A stretch of 64,000 nucleotides of DNA from Cystobasidiopsis lactophilus (GCA_001599975.1 BCIO01000003.1:3582762-3646761); one strand, 5' to 3'. Shown: positions 1 to 11,208, counted from the stretch's first letter. Program-made: numbers and translations. The notes: a model not told the origin generated them from the sequence alone.

Positions 1-408
1 TCACCTGGAAGTGAAGCCCTTCTTGGGGAAGGCGCGGTTGATGGGCGACTGGCCGCCCTCGAAGCGAGCGTGGATGCCGCCGCCCGAGCGAGACTTTTGG
101 CCCTTTTGGCCGCGCCCGGACGAGTTGCCTTTGCCAGACGAGTCGCCACGGCCTTTGCGCTTGCTCTGTGCAGTGGCCCGGCATTGAGCATCCGCGCGGC
201 AGGGGCGAGGACGACGAGGGCTTACTTTTTTATTGGAGCCAGTCGCAGGCGACAACGAGCCTAGGTAGTTGGTCGATAGGAACCGCTTGCTCAGCACTCC
301 AGTGTACACTCGTAGGCTGGTCGACGCAAACGAGGACAGGGCGAACATGTTGTGTTTTTGGTTGGTGCGGAAGACGAAGCGGCGGGCGGGCTTTAGGTGG
401 CGAAACAT
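1..408 (-). CDS. MRPL10: mitochondrial ribosomal protein uL15m, 3' part cut by window edge
   Basis: This is the N-terminal part of the large-subunit mitochondrial ribosomal protein of the bacterial L15 family. The coding strand is minus and the gene runs off the left edge. A 60-base intron at 166-225 (GTAAGC...CACAG) joins ...[13 protein letters not shown] to [20 protein letters not shown]. This restores the glycine/arginine-rich L15 signature, followed by [10 protein letters not shown] and [18 protein letters not shown]. The first ~40 residues are basic, Ser/Ala-rich and lack acidic residues, as expected for a mitochondrial presequence. Translation could start at 408 ([11 protein letters not shown]) or 348 ([14 protein letters not shown]); both give a targeting peptide and I list the longer. 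A GGTGGCGAAA sequence, close to the repeated promoter motif of this window, lies at 396-405. Confidence 0.85.
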   Translation of the reverse strand: MFRHLKPARRFVFRTNQKHNMFALSSFASTSLRVYTGVLSKRFLSTNYLGSLSPATGSNKKVSPRRPRPCRADAQCRATAQSKRKGRGDSSGKGNSSGRGQKGQKSRSGGGIHARFEGGQSPINRAFPKKGFTSR

Positions 409-766
409 CAAGCCAGAAGCTGGTGGTAGTCTCTCGCTCGTTTGGAAAGAATAGACAAACACAGTAGCTTCTAATTGCAAGGAGGCAGGAAAACTAGGCA
501 GAGTGGCCGAGTTGGCCAAGAAGACTAAGTTGAACAAGGCGCCTTGACAAAGGTGGCGTCGACCGCAACACCTCTCAGTCACGCCTTTTCAACCCCAGTG
601 CACGTACGATTCTTGCCCTTCGGATCCGTGCAGGACTTTTCGCACTGCGCGCAAGGAAAACGGCCCGCAGAGCCGGGAGTGCAGCTCTTTTTCTGGCGCA
701 CGCATCTGGACCAGCGCAGGCACTAATCAGCGAAAGGGCGGCCTCAGCTCGCGAAGAGAGCACTGC
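409..766. other. gap without recognised gene
   Basis: Upstream region of the uL15m gene. Only short open frames are present, none with recognisable sequence. A perfect tRNA A-box-like string (504-515) has no matching B box and is not called. Confidence 0.5.
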
Positions 767-1319
767 TTACTCTGGACAGCGGCTGTAGCGTGGTGCTAGG
801 GTCCCGCGCAGTCCTTTCCTCCTCGAATTGCTGGGATAGAGCTTTGGTGCATCGACGCCGTGCGGAGCTGTTGGACGAGATGGACCTTGTGGCCCCAAAG
901 CAACGTCTTGGGGCACTGGGTGTCTGCCACCGCCGTAATTTGGGTCGTTGGCGGGCCCGGCCCCCGAATGAAAGCCCGGGTGCGCTAGTCCCAGAGGACT
1001 CTCGAACTGGACCGGAGGGGGGGGTACGTTGCCGGAGTATAGGGGAGCCAGGAATGGCATGGCTTGCTTGATGGGCATGCCGGTCCCTGAGTCGCTCGAG
1101 ATACTGTGTCGGCTCTCTTCCGCTGGAAGGTTTTGGTCAACGTCAACCCTAGGTGCAAAAGCGAGAGACGCACTTGCAGGCAACCCAAACCCAGCCATTT
1201 CGATGTTCCTCCGCGTTGGGAGGGTCGTACACTTCCACGTTGTTGTTGGACCAGACGCGATAACGAAATAAATTCGGGAACTGGCCCCAGCCATATTCCG
1301 CGCAGGTGTAGTCCGACAT
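767..1319 (-). CDS. small hypothetical protein, Pro/Gly-rich C-terminal part
   Basis: I do not recognise the family. An ATG at 1319 opens with MSDYTCAEYGWGQFPNLFRY and continues RVWSNNNVEVYDPPNAEEHR before reaching a stop. A second open stretch in another frame (from about 1155 to the stop at 767) reads RVDVDQNLPAEESRHSISS... and then is rich in Pro, Gly and His (NVPPPPVQFESPLGLAHPGF). One short intron near 1155-1200 would join them, but I cannot fix the splice sites. The N-terminal block (GW ... YRV ... VYDPP) resembles a degenerate WW domain and is similar in outline to the C-terminal block of the gene at 44.8-46.6 kb. Coding potential is supported only by the low-complexity composition and the open frame, so confidence is low. 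Confidence 0.35.
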
Positions 1320-2787
1320 GAGTTGTAGCGAGCGAAGTATGACTATGGTGAGCTAGAGCGGGAAAAGGGCAAGCAAAGACCGGTCTCCGAGACAGGTCTG
1401 GACAAGGACAAGAGACGAGCGCGCCTTTTATGCCCTGCGTTGACGTCTGTCGTCTGACCTGCGCACTTTAGTCCGCGGGGTTTCATCGTAATTCACCTGA
1501 GAAGGACAGCTGCAGTTGCCCGCGGAGAGGGAGACTTGCGGAGGGAAGGAGACTTCTTGACGGGCAAAGGTCGAGAACAAGCAAACGACGCCAGAAAGAG
1601 AAAGTGGTCATTTGTAGACGTCCGAGCAGAAGTCCTTTGTGAACAGAAAGATCGTGCCCAGTGTCAAGTCACTTCGCCAAAAGAAGACGCCTTCCCGCGG
1701 TCTTGCCACCCGGGTCCTGGGTCTGATAACTCCGCGGGCTTGTTTTCCTCGCTGGCATAGTCATTGTTGAGAGGTCTGAGAGACCGGCAAGACCTAAAGA
1801 CGAAAGACGGGGCTTCCCTGCGACGACGTCTTCTCGCACTCTCCGCAGGAGTCGCAGGACCAGGACAGCAGCACAGGCAAACGACAGGCTTGCCAAATTC
1901 ACCTCGATTGAGTTATACGTTACTGCCTCTAATTGGAAGTTAAACAACGGCGCTGGAGCGAAGAGACTGAGTTGTTCAAAGGAGACCATCCGTCTTGAGA
2001 AGCGAGAAGAACGGAACATAGGCAGGGAGCCAGAAGGCTCCTGTGGAAGCAATGCCCGGGCCAGCAACAATGATACCGTTGGAAGTTGAAGGGTCCTTTT
2101 TTGCAGAGCGAAGGTGGTCAAAAGGATTGCACAGCTGCCCGTTCGCTGCAAGGCGCGAGACAAATGGGGCAAGACCTCCAGACCGCTTCGCTCTCGGAAA
2201 GCCGGGGCTCTGCGCTAATATCGGCTAAGATGTAACGGGCACTGAGTCTTGCTGGGAGCGGAAGACGAGCAAGTCCAAAGTGACTCGAAAGCAAGCAAGT
2301 TGAAGCGGGCCCCTCTGCAAGTCGAAGTGCGGTCTTGAACGCTCGGCCGCATCCGAAAGGATGAAGCACAGCCCGCAAGCAGATGGATTTGAATGTGTCA
2401 GTCGTCAGGCGAGAGCAGACCCTGGGAGAGACGAGCTGTTGCTGAATTCGACGCCTTCAACTTGAGGCTTTCACAAGTACTGGTTGCTGCCATTTGAAGA
2501 ACTCAGGGTGTGCAGGAAGAGCGCGTTCTATTCGCTACAGAGGACGATGAGGTGCCCAGTCCAACCCTGCCAGATCCTCCAACTTCCCACCAGCTCAGCC
2601 GGCTGCCTCGACATCAGAAAAGCTCTTGCTGAAGATCATGTGCCAGGGACCTCCTATGCTACTTTTGCAAGGACCACGCTGACTAGAGGGGAAAGGGAGT
2701 GATCTGCGGTTGACCAGGTTTCGTGAGACCAAGGCTGCGAAGGCTTGAGTCGCGACATACCTCGGCAGATGTTGCAACCAACGAGAG
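1320..2787. other. 1.5 kb without recognised gene
   Basis: Several open frames of 60-170 codons occur on both strands (the longest on minus, 1669-2172), but none shows a family motif, a splice pattern or composition that argues for translation. A TTGCCACC string near 1702 is one base short of the recurrent GGTGGCAAA element. Confidence 0.4.
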
Positions 2788-4032
2788 CTACCAAGGTAAG
2801 GAGGATGTTGGTACCAAATCACAAAGTGCCACGTTGCGCTCGATGCAAAGGTCGACAAGCTTGGAACGGAAGGAGGTCGGCGTTGGTGGCGAGGGAAGAC
2901 CGAGAGTGGTGAAGGTCGATGTTAGTGGCAAGGGAAGATCGAGAGTGCCCAAATGAGGCAGCCAATCCGGATCGGTCAGAAGATTGAGTGAAAGGGCCTG
3001 GCGAATTGACGGGCTGCGCAGAGGAAGCTGGAGGCTCTTGGTGCCAGGTGGCAGCAACCGCAAGGCTTGAGACCACTCCCCCGACCTCCAGCCGTCATCG
3101 TGATCTGACCCTCCTCGGTAGTAGTGCAGCGTAGTGAGATGGACATGCTCTAAACTCTTGTATTGGGAGTATATTCGAAGAGTGGCGACAGGCCTTTCAT
3201 GGTCCACGGGCGCCCGCAGTGCATGGATTTGTGGGAAAGGCAGGACGGAGGCGGAGAGTTGGACACGCAAGCAAGACTCGGAGATCGAGAAGGTGGTGAG
3301 TCGGGGAAAGAGCCGCCACGATGCAGGATGAGGGTCGGTCGGGAAGCGGCCTGGCCAGCCGATGACCTCCAGGTGCGTGACCGATTCCAGCGGTTGCCAG
3401 TCGCCCTCCGATCCCAACGAGCCCAGAGTTTGCACCGTTATAGAGGTCAACTGGGAGAACTTGGCCAGCAAGGCCCATGTTCCGCCGGTGTAGAGGAACG
3501 GTTTCAGCGCTTCCTCGTTCAAGTGCCACTGCTGACTGAAGGCGGCCATAGGTCTCAGAGCCTTGAAAATTGCCACCAGTGGCGCCGTCCCCATGTGCAA
3601 GTGGCCAGGCCTTGCGTTCGAAAGCAGTTTGATGCGCCGCAAGTTGGTGAAGTGCTTCATGACTTTGCTGAGTTGAGAGGAGACTGTCGAAGCGCTAAAT
3701 GCAAAGTTGACGTTCAAGCGAAAAGAGATGGCGAGGGACGTAGTATGCTCTCCAGGTCCGCTGGAGGAAGCCAGCCATTTGAAGAAAGGAGTCGGAGGCA
3801 ATTGCGGCAACTGGAGATGAAGGTGAGCGCAGATGGCGGCGCAGACGATGGGACGCAAGGCCCTGGAGATCAGACACCACGACGCAAGCCACCTGCACCC
3901 CCGTCCTGGCTCCAAAGGCCTAAAATCGCTCTCGCCAAAAACCAGCTCAAAAATGATGCGCAGGAGCTCGGAGGGCAGCGACAAGAGCCCGACCCTTGCT
4001 GTGACTTTCTTGTGGCTTCCTTTGCGAGCCAT
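2788..4032 (-). CDS. F-box-like protein with leucine-rich C-terminal region
   Basis: Intronless protein of 414 residues from the ATG at 4032 (an upstream in-frame ATG at 4137 would add 35 residues of poor composition). Near the N-terminus is an F-box-like helix run, VGLLSLPSELLRIIFELVFG, followed by a Cys/Trp-containing stretch (SWCLISRALRPIVCAAI) typical of fungal F-box proteins. The rest is an irregular Leu-rich solenoid (LTSITVQTLGSLG, VTHLEVIGWPGRF, LFPRLTTFSISESCL). F-box proteins are substrate receptors of SCF ubiquitin ligases; the target is unknown. It ends in PW, like the paralogue at 8658-9788. It is divergently arranged with the monooxygenase gene starting at 4479. The F-box call rests on pattern, not on a profile search. 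Confidence 0.75.
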   Translation of the reverse strand: MARKGSHKKVTARVGLLSLPSELLRIIFELVFGESDFRPLEPGRGCRWLASWCLISRALRPIVCAAICAHLHLQLPQLPPTPFFKWLASSSGPGEHTTSLAISFRLNVNFAFSASTVSSQLSKVMKHFTNLRRIKLLSNARPGHLHMGTAPLVAIFKALRPMAAFSQQWHLNEEALKPFLYTGGTWALLAKFSQLTSITVQTLGSLGSEGDWQPLESVTHLEVIGWPGRFPTDPHPASWRLFPRLTTFSISESCLRVQLSASVLPFPQIHALRAPVDHERPVATLRIYSQYKSLEHVHLTTLHYYRGGSDHDDGWRSGEWSQALRLLPPGTKSLQLPLRSPSIRQALSLNLLTDPDWLPHLGTLDLPLPLTSTFTTLGLPSPPTPTSFRSKLVDLCIERNVALCDLVPTSSLPW

Positions 4033-4478
4033 TGCAGCTATTGGCGGCGTGGAACAGGAGCAAGAGGCTCCGATAACGCCACCACGGCTTGGCTTCCGAC
4101 AGTGTTGGTCCTCTGTAATTCCCTCCATTGCCTGCACCCAGTGACTCCGTTCTCAACTTTTCATCTTGGAGGGCGCGAATTGGGACCCCAAAGGCTTGCC
4201 ACTGCCCGAGCTCCCAAAAGGAATCTTCACTGCTTTGCCACGCCGGGCCACTTTTTCCGCTTGTCTTTATATTCAGAGCCAATCTAGACTCTCACATGAT
4301 GGCACACGTAGCCAGAAGAAGCCTCCAGAGCCCATTCCGGCTCTCAGTCGGCTCCCGTTGCTCCAGCTGTTTGGAATGCCATGGACGGATAATCGCAGTG
4401 CGGGGGTCGCAAAGGCCTGTTGATCGCCTTTTGCCCTCGTAGGACTGCTTGCTCATCCATCTACACGTCTTTAACATC
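4033..4478. promoter_or_regulatory. shared divergent promoter, F-box gene / monooxygenase
   Basis: About 450 bases separate the two divergent start codons (4032 minus, 4479 plus). A TTTGCCAC string (4234-4241, GTGGCAAA on minus) is an eight-base match to the recurrent GGTGGCAAA element. No other gene is visible here. Confidence 0.35.
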
Positions 4479-6502
4479 ATGACTATTGACCTGGACGCGC
4501 TCGTCGTCGGCGCCGGCTTCGGGCGAGTTTTTCCGCTCACAAATCGCGTCTCGAGCTGACAATGAAAACAGTGGCATTTACTGTCTTTACAAGCTCAAGA
4601 AGGAGCTCGGTCTCAACGCTAAGCTCATTGAGCGCCATGGAGGCGTCGCCGGCGTCTGGTATGCGAATCGCTGTAGGTTCTTGCCGACAAAATCTCTCCA
4701 GTCTGCCTTTCGCTGACATGCAGCCCTCAGACCCTGGAGCCATGTCAGACTCCGACTCTCCCACTTACCGCTATTCGACATGGGATCTAGAGCTCTTGAA
4801 GACTTTTCCTTTCAAGCACAACTATGTCTTTCAGCCCGAGATCGAAGCGTACTTGAACGAGGTCGTCGACCGCAATGGCCTCCGCGACAGCGTTCAGGTC
4901 AACTGCGAGATGACTGGCGCTACCTGGGACGAGGGTGCAAAATGCTGGATTGTTTCGAGAAGCCAGGGCCCACCGATCCGAACCCGCCACCTGATCACGG
5001 CTTTGGGCTTTTTGTCCATCCCCAAGTTCCCAGAGTTCAAAAACCTCAACGCATTCAAGGGAAAGCTGGTGCACACTGCTGCCTGGCCCAAGGACCTGAA
5101 CCTCAAGGGGCAGCGGGTCGGTATCATCGGCAGCGGCTCGACTGGCGTCCAAGTCATGCAGAACATTGCCAAAGAGTGAGCCTCGGCGCCCTCTTGTTCG
5201 AAAGACAGAGAGCTCATGTTTCTCCAGTGTCGGGTCCCTGGTTACCTTTCAGCGGTGTCCCCAGTACTGTGTGCCCGCCAAGTTGAAAAAGTACAGCCAG
5301 GACGAGCTCGACAAAATCAACAGCGACTGGCCTGGCGCGTGGGACGTTTGCATGTCGCACACGTTCGGTCTCAGTTTCGAGGAGCCAGTCAAGTCGTGGC
5401 ACGACGCCACTCCAGAAGAGCGAGAGCAAAAGTTGGAATGGGCCTGGAACAAAGGTAGGTCGAAAGATTCCTTCCTGGACTGCAAAACCGAGCTGAACTA
5501 CGCTTCTTAGGAGGGCCTTATACCGTCATGTTCGGTACTTTCACCGACAACATGGTCAGCCTGGAAGCGAACGAGTTTGCCGCCGAATTCGTGCGCAAGA
5601 AGATTGCCCAGAAGGTGCACGACCCTGAAAAGCGCCGCAAGGTCACTCCGCGAGATCTCTACGCCAAGCGACCAGTCTGCGAGGAAGGTTATTACGAGAT
5701 CTTCAACCAGCCCAACGTCGACATCGTCCTGCTCAAGGAAGACCCGATTGAAGAGTTCACACCTAAGGGCATCAAGCTCGCAAGTGGCATCGAGCACGAG
5801 TTCGACGTGATTGTTTGTGCGACCGGATTCGACGCGGTCGATGGCTCTTACCGACATCTCGACATTCGAGGGAGGGACGGCTTGTCGCTCAAAGATTACT
5901 GGGCCCAGGGTCTCCGCTCCGAGTTTGGCATGTGGGTGCCGGGCTTCCCAAGTGAGTTCTGCCTCCCTTTCCTGCTGGTTCAGCGTTCTCAGATTTGTTT
6001 CAGACATGACTATGATCAACGGCCCCTTAAGGTAGGCGGTGTTGGGCTTGTTGACCAACCCATCAACTGACTTCCAAACTTTCGGTAGCCCCTTCGTCAA
6101 CCTGCCGCCCGTTTGCGAAAAGCAAGGCAACGCCATTGGCGCTCTGTTATCAGCCAAGGGCAAGAACATCGTTTTTGAAGCGACTGAAGAGGCCGTAACC
6201 CAATGGATCGATGCTGTCAACGCGACTGCCTCGGCGCTGCTGATCTCGAAAGTGCCATGTGTGTCTCTTTCTCGTTTGAAATCGCTTTCTTTACTGATTT
6301 CAGGTCTCACTAGCTTGGGTTACGGGCACCAACATCCCGGGCCGCAAGGTAAGTCGACCACCCGCTGGTGGCAAAATTGCTAACCCCACTTTTACGCCAG
6401 CCGGAGAACAAGTTCTACCTTGGCGGTCTTGTGAACTACCGCGCCAAGCTAGCAGAGGCGGAGAAGGCTGACTACCCTGGCCTCGATATCCAATCGCTCT
6501 GA
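4479..6502 (+). CDS. Baeyer-Villiger-type flavin monooxygenase (cyclohexanone monooxygenase family)
   Basis: FAD- and NADPH-dependent monooxygenase that would insert oxygen next to a carbonyl. Nine exons can be followed by conserved motifs: the FAD-binding GAGFGGIYCLYKL, the VWYANRYPGAMSD block, and the Baeyer-Villiger fingerprint FKGKLVHTAAWP. The NADPH-binding VGIIGSGSTGVQVMQ, the late VCATGFDAVDGSY, and the C-terminal GTNIPGRKPENKFYLGGL follow. Introns: 4523-4571, 4673-4730, 5176-5227, 5455-5510, 5952-6003, 6032-6088, 6252-6303, 6349-6400; all are 49-58 bases. The first has a GC donor (GG|GCGAGT); only this junction gives GFGGIY. The substrate cannot be told from sequence. The stop is at 6500-6502. 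Intron 8 contains an exact GGTGGCAAA (6367-6375). Confidence 0.9.
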
Positions 6503-7036
6503 TCTCTCGACTTTGCTGTCCCGTAGTGGTAGAGCATTTGCGGCCCATTGTAGAGGGGACTTTGATGATAGGGTCACAGATATTTGTATCTTTGTTGTGG
6601 TTCCATGTTGGACTCGAGGATAGGGGAACGCCACCATTTTATTGCTCTTCTCACGCATGGCAACTTCTTGGCGCAACTTCAGAGGGAAACCGCCACCGTC
6701 GGCCCGGTCATCTTTATTCCTCAACAACATGCACCCAGCAATGTCTACTAGCTCTCACAAGGCGTATCGTTGCCAAAGAAAGGCGCACGAAGGCTCCGAG
6801 CGTCTGTGGGGAGGCTCTGCCTGAACTTGCGCTCAAGGCGGGGACTACGGAGACGGCTCGGACAGGGCGGCGCGAGAAAGTGGCTTTAAAGACTTTCGTT
6901 CTTCACCAACCAACGACTTCCTCAGCATCCAAGAACCCAAAAAGCCTGACCAGGTCGTTCCGCATAAGACCGCGCTTTGCCACTTCTTGCCACCTCCCGA
7001 ACTTGAAGGCGCCTGCTTGGATAGATTGAAACCACC
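6503..7036. promoter_or_regulatory. intergenic region upstream of SDR gene with paired GCCAC motifs
   Basis: No gene is recognised between the monooxygenase stop and the next start. TTTGCCAC at 6976-6983 and TTGCCACC at 6987-6994 form a direct repeat of the window-wide GGTGGCAAA element (minus orientation), 43-61 bases upstream of the ATG at 7037. Confidence 0.45.
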
Positions 7037-8362
7037 ATGGCCTCATCAGAGAAACCCATCGTGCGTTCGGAGCGACCCAGTTCTCTCGTTCCCGCCCAGA
7101 GATTGACGTGTGCAATCAAGGTCCTCATCAGTGGCATCTCTGGCTACCTGGCTGCTTGGATCGCCAAGCTGTTTTTGGAGAATGGATACATTGTCAGGGG
7201 AACAACACGCTCAGCAAGCAAGGGCGAGGCTTTCCTGAAGGTCTTTCCTCAATTCCGCAATGGTTCGTGCTGGCCGGCCGAGACTTTTCATCCTCTGACA
7301 ATGTCCGCCCATCAGAAATTCAGATCAGCTTAGTTCCTGACATCTCGGCACCTCAAGCGTTCAAGGAAGCTATCAAGGGCGTTTCTGTCTTTTGCCACAT
7401 CGCGACCGCCGTGCCAACTGTGTGGACGGCGCCGGGGCGAGAGTATGCGCAGTACATCATCGACTCAGCCGTCGGGACCACCAAAGCTGCTCTCGAAGCT
7501 GCATCAGACGAGCCCGGTTTGAAGTCTTTCATCTTGACTTCGTCCTGTGCAGCCAACATCGACTTCGGCGGTAGGTGGCCTTCTTCCTTTCTTACATTGC
7601 ATACCCTCATTCCTTTTGGTGAAAGGTGTTGGACCTAATGGCAAAACATGGAACGAGAACACCTGGAACGAGATCACTCTAGAAGAGGCGCTCACCGGCT
7701 CGTCAGCCATGATGGCCTATTCTTATGGCAAAGTGGTGTCGGAGAAGGCGGTGTGGGACTTCTACAAGTCGAAGAAGGCGCACTTCAAGATCACCACCGT
7801 CCTTCCTTCGTACACTTTTGGCGCCCACATCGGCATCCCGCCCACAAAGGACGAGGACCCGGTGGTCGGCACCAACCTCTTCCTCAAGCCGCTCTTGACC
7901 GACCCGAATGCCGACCTGTCTCAAATGCTTGGTGGTCCTAACAATGTGCGGGCTTCCGATGTGGCCGTTGCCCACTGGCTCGCGGCCACCAACCCCAAGG
8001 CGGACGGCCAGCGCATCGTCTTGGCAATGCCCACCAACAACTACCTCACTTCGTACATTAAGTTCTTCAAGGAGCGCTACCCCAAGCTCGAGTCCATCAC
8101 CAAGATCCCGGACGGCTTTGTGGAGCCGGTCGATTATGTGGTGGATGGCTCAAACTTTGAGACCGTGCTCGGTGGCAAATGTGCGGTCTTTTCCTTCTTG
8201 GTATCCGTACGTTCCACTGAAACGGTAATCGCCCCAGACTCTACTTTTGAGGAGACAGCTGCGGACGGAGGTAGGCTTCTGTTTTCTTTGCAGACTGTGG
8301 TACCAGCTCTCATTCGCTCACATCCAGGGGACTATTGCGTCAAGGCTTTGGGTTTGCTTTGA
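7037..8362 (+). CDS. NAD(P)-dependent extended SDR, dihydroflavonol-4-reductase / aldehyde reductase-like
   Basis: Member of the extended short-chain dehydrogenase family that reduces carbonyls with NADPH. The ATG at 7037 (context ACCATGG) gives MASSEKPI. Removing a possible 60-base intron (7061-7120, AAG acceptor) brings this directly to VLISGISGYLAAWIAKLFL, the Rossmann TGxxGxxA-like motif; the frame is also open without splicing. Later introns: about 7263-7333, 7571-7625, 8181-8237, 8271-8327. The catalytic YxxxK is YSYGK in SAMMAYSYGKVVSEKAVW. The block VLPSYTFGAHIGIPPTKDED and the DVAVAHWLAATNP segment are typical of the family. The C-terminus STFEETAADGGDYCVKALGL is short. Substrate unknown. 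It follows the monooxygenase in the same direction, but a shared pathway is only a possibility. Confidence 0.85.
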
Positions 8363-8657
8363 AGAAAGAAGATGGAACTACAAGGTTGTACAAAGCGGAA
8401 TGACGTGTCGCATCACTATGCACACCATGAAGGGCGTGCTGGAATCGAAACTGTGGCGGACCTAAATCCACCTTGCCCTCTCTAAGGTTCACAAAGTCGC
8501 CGTACATCAAGACCGCCATGCAAAGCCCAACTGGATGAAGAAAATGGCGACCAGGAAGATAGTGCCGCCTAGTTGAAAACCTGGCCCTGACGATCAGAGG
8601 GAGCAAGAGTCTCGAAGTAGTAACCGCGCTCACTTAATTTGCCTTGTGTAAAGCAGG

Positions 8658-9788
8658 TCACCAGGGCCAAACTTGGTACTCGATCGTCGTAAGATCGATG
8701 TCCCTCTTTGCACAGACCGCGGCAAGATTGATGAGCCGCGGCACTGAGGTGGCGGCCACAGTTTTCAAGTTGGGAAAAGTGTCGGGCCTCTCCAAAATCT
8801 CTGCCAACGCTTGCAAATCGAGTCCACAGGGGTTCAATATCGACAGGCGTTCGAGGGTGGACGGCAGAGCCCAAAAGCTGTCCAGCCAGTGGGACTGGGT
8901 AAGATTACCGAAGTGCTTGTCATCGTGGCGACAAACATCCAGCGTTATTGATCGAAGGCTGATAAGGGAAGCACAGGAGCGAAGGTCCATGAAGGGTTGG
9001 TACCAGGTAATGCTAATGCGGACGTGCTCGATCTGGTCAGGCAGGAAGGCGAGTTCGCCCGGCTGCCCACTGAAGAGGTGTTTGACGTTCGGTAAAAGCT
9101 GAGAGTGCTTCGTTGTCCCACTCAGATGGTAATTCGCGCTGTAGCCCAAGTTGAGGTGGGTCACGGTGGTGCAAGGCTGCATTGGTGTTGTTGTGCTGAT
9201 GCGCAAAGAACCGACTGAGACAGCATCAATTGGTCCCAGATCGTGTAAATCACGTGCTGAAATGTCGCTGGTTGTGATCCAAGCCTCCGTAACCGAAGGA
9301 CGCCTCAGGTCCGCGTGCACTTTTGCCTGCGGGCAGCAGCTCTTGACCGCTTTCACCATCATTCCCATGCCCATTAGGGACATGTTCGTTTCGCGGTGCA
9401 AGGAGATATGCGTGACGTTGTGGAAGGCGCGCAAAAGGACTGCGAAAACTTCTGGGGTTGCCCTGTGTCGAGAGCTTTTGCGCCGATGCCAAACGTCAAT
9501 GTGGAAGGTGAGCTTCTTGGTGCGGGCGCCCACGCTGGCTGGTAGACCGGCCCAGGATCGACTGCTGAGAGCCAGGTCGCTGGCGCTGATGGAGTAGCTG
9601 CGCCCGGAAGCGCGGAGGACCATCGCGCGCATCCTTTTGCAGACCAATGAAAGCCCCAGGATGAAGTTGTCCTCGACGGACACCGTAGCAGACAACAAGG
9701 GGAGACACAAATTCAGGTCGTCGTCGTCGAGAGTCGCCTCGATGATTTGAAAGAGACACTCGTCCGGAAGGCCGAGCAGTCCGGCCAT
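8658..9788 (-). CDS. F-box-like protein with leucine-rich repeats
   Basis: Intronless 376-residue protein. The N-terminus MAGLLGLPDECLFQIIEATL is F-box-like, followed by LGLSLVCKRMRAMVLRASGR. The remainder has scattered LRR-like segments (VTHISLHRETNMSLMGMG, VTHLNLGYSANYHL, LISLRSITLDVCRHD, TLERLSILNPCGLDLQALAE). It ends QVWPW. Its organisation matches the genes at 2788-4032 and 26533-27721, so it belongs to a small divergent F-box family in this region. Probable role: substrate recognition in an SCF complex; the target is unknown. Confidence 0.75.
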   Translation of the reverse strand: MAGLLGLPDECLFQIIEATLDDDDLNLCLPLLSATVSVEDNFILGLSLVCKRMRAMVLRASGRSYSISASDLALSSRSWAGLPASVGARTKKLTFHIDVWHRRKSSRHRATPEVFAVLLRAFHNVTHISLHRETNMSLMGMGMMVKAVKSCCPQAKVHADLRRPSVTEAWITTSDISARDLHDLGPIDAVSVGSLRISTTTPMQPCTTVTHLNLGYSANYHLSGTTKHSQLLPNVKHLFSGQPGELAFLPDQIEHVRISITWYQPFMDLRSCASLISLRSITLDVCRHDDKHFGNLTQSHWLDSFWALPSTLERLSILNPCGLDLQALAEILERPDTFPNLKTVAATSVPRLINLAAVCAKRDIDLTTIEYQVWPW

Positions 9789-11208
9789 TTTGGGTGCGGG
9801 TTGTTCCTTCGATGCCGGGGCCTAGCTTGGCATCAGACGGCGGCCAGACAAGTATTGATTTCGATCACCCACTGAGGTCCAATTTAGCGCTAGGCCGTCG
9901 CACCGATTGGAGGAAGCAAGAGTTGGTCGAAGGCCAGCGAACTGCTCAGCCTGCGCACGCAGGTTCTTCGCTCCAGCTTTACTCAAGCCGACAGGAAGCG
10001 GGAGTACCTTACGTGCTGGGACAACCTCGAAGCTAAGGCAGAATGGTGACCGGAAGAGGCCTTTGGGCGACTTGCCGGCCCAATCTCGCGGCAGGCCTTG
10101 GTTCTGTCGTGTGCTGCACAGCTCAATGCGTCCAAGCAGTCGTATGAGATCCCATGAGCGACAGCAAGAGCAAGCAGCGAGCAAAACAGGAGCAAAGCGC
10201 GGCTTGTTGTCGGCGGACCAAGACGTGACCTTGCTTGTTGCTTCGCGTGTGGCATCGGCTGCTCTAGTCTCTGGCTTCTGGGTCGGCATTTGTTATGCGA
10301 GCTGGTGTGTCAAGTGTGGCAATCTCCCCTGGGCTCGAAGACTGCGGATGCTGCTCGATGAGGCTTCGAATAGGACTCAGCTTGGGAGCTCAACGGACTG
10401 GCCGCCTAGGATCCAGGTCGCTGGAGAAGGACTGGGTCAGATGTCGACCATGCGCTTAGAGACACGAACGGCCGTGCTCGACGCGGCTGGCACCGAGGAC
10501 AGTCGGGAGAGATCGCGAGCGCCTTGCCCATGAATTCAAGTGCGTTGACTGCCCAGCTCTCTTTGGCGGAGGAAGACCCACTGTTTGAGGGCGACACGGA
10601 ATGACTTTGCCAAGGCATATGAAGGCTGCCGAGTGCTTGATTGCGAGGGATGCCTTTGCCAGAATGCCTCCTCTCCCCCCGTCTGCTCACGTCCACAGCC
10701 ATTCGAGAGCCTGAAGCTGCCGCTGCTTGGAGGACTCTCTTGCTCCTCCGTCTTCCTGGTTGTCCAATTGCCAGGTATCGAAGTGCTCGGCCGAGTCAAC
10801 AAGAACCGAGTCGATTCGCCGCCGACTTCTCTTGGGCCATGCCTTGAGAGGCCTCCTTCCTGCTTTGAAGCGATTATCATTTCGATATAGTCTTGTCGCA
10901 TCCAGCTATCCGGACTATCCAAATGCCGAAATGCTAGCTCTCGAGGAGCCTTAACGCACAGCCTCTCTTCTTCCCTGCGAGACGTCGTTTGCCCAGCTCT
11001 TCGTTCTGAACGTCCGGCAGCCCCTTTCCACCTGGTCTGTTCCCAGAGTCGACCCTCAAAGTAATCATCAGCTTTCCCTCTTGCGGCATCCGTTCTCTGG
11101 GTGCATAGCGTTCCAGCTGCCCAGGCTGTCGAGCCAAGGCCACTTTGCCACCGTACGACGCAGCTTCTTTCATCCCTACCAGGCCAGAATTGCACCCGTC
11201 TTTGTGCG
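9789..11208. other. 1.4 kb without recognised gene; promoter motif near right end
   Basis: Open frames on both strands (for example plus 9907-10533 and minus 10536-11255) show no recognisable domains. An exact TTTGCCACC (GGTGGCAAA on minus) at 11144-11152 lies 57 bases upstream of the start proposed for the next gene. Confidence 0.4.
11144..11152 (-). promoter_or_regulatory. GGTGGCAAA (PACE-like) element
   Basis: Exact 9-base match on the minus strand, 57 bases upstream of the ATG at 11209. One of 13 exact copies in the window. Confidence 0.5.

Noticed and set aside
504-515. Perfect tRNA A-box-like sequence TGGCCGAGTTGG preceded by GGCAGAG, like a tRNA-Ser 5' end
   Set aside because: No B box (GGTTCRANYCC) or matching acceptor strand within 120 bases, so it is not a tRNA gene.
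3163-4287. 374-codon plus-strand open frame opposite the F-box gene
   Set aside because: No recognisable motif; it is the shadow of the minus-strand F-box-like protein.
9983-10255. Minus open frame with a signal-peptide-like stretch (ALLLFCSLLALAVAHG) and several Cys, resembling a small secreted effector
   Set aside because: It lacks a start in good context, overlaps other open frames of equal length, and has no supporting splice or composition signal.
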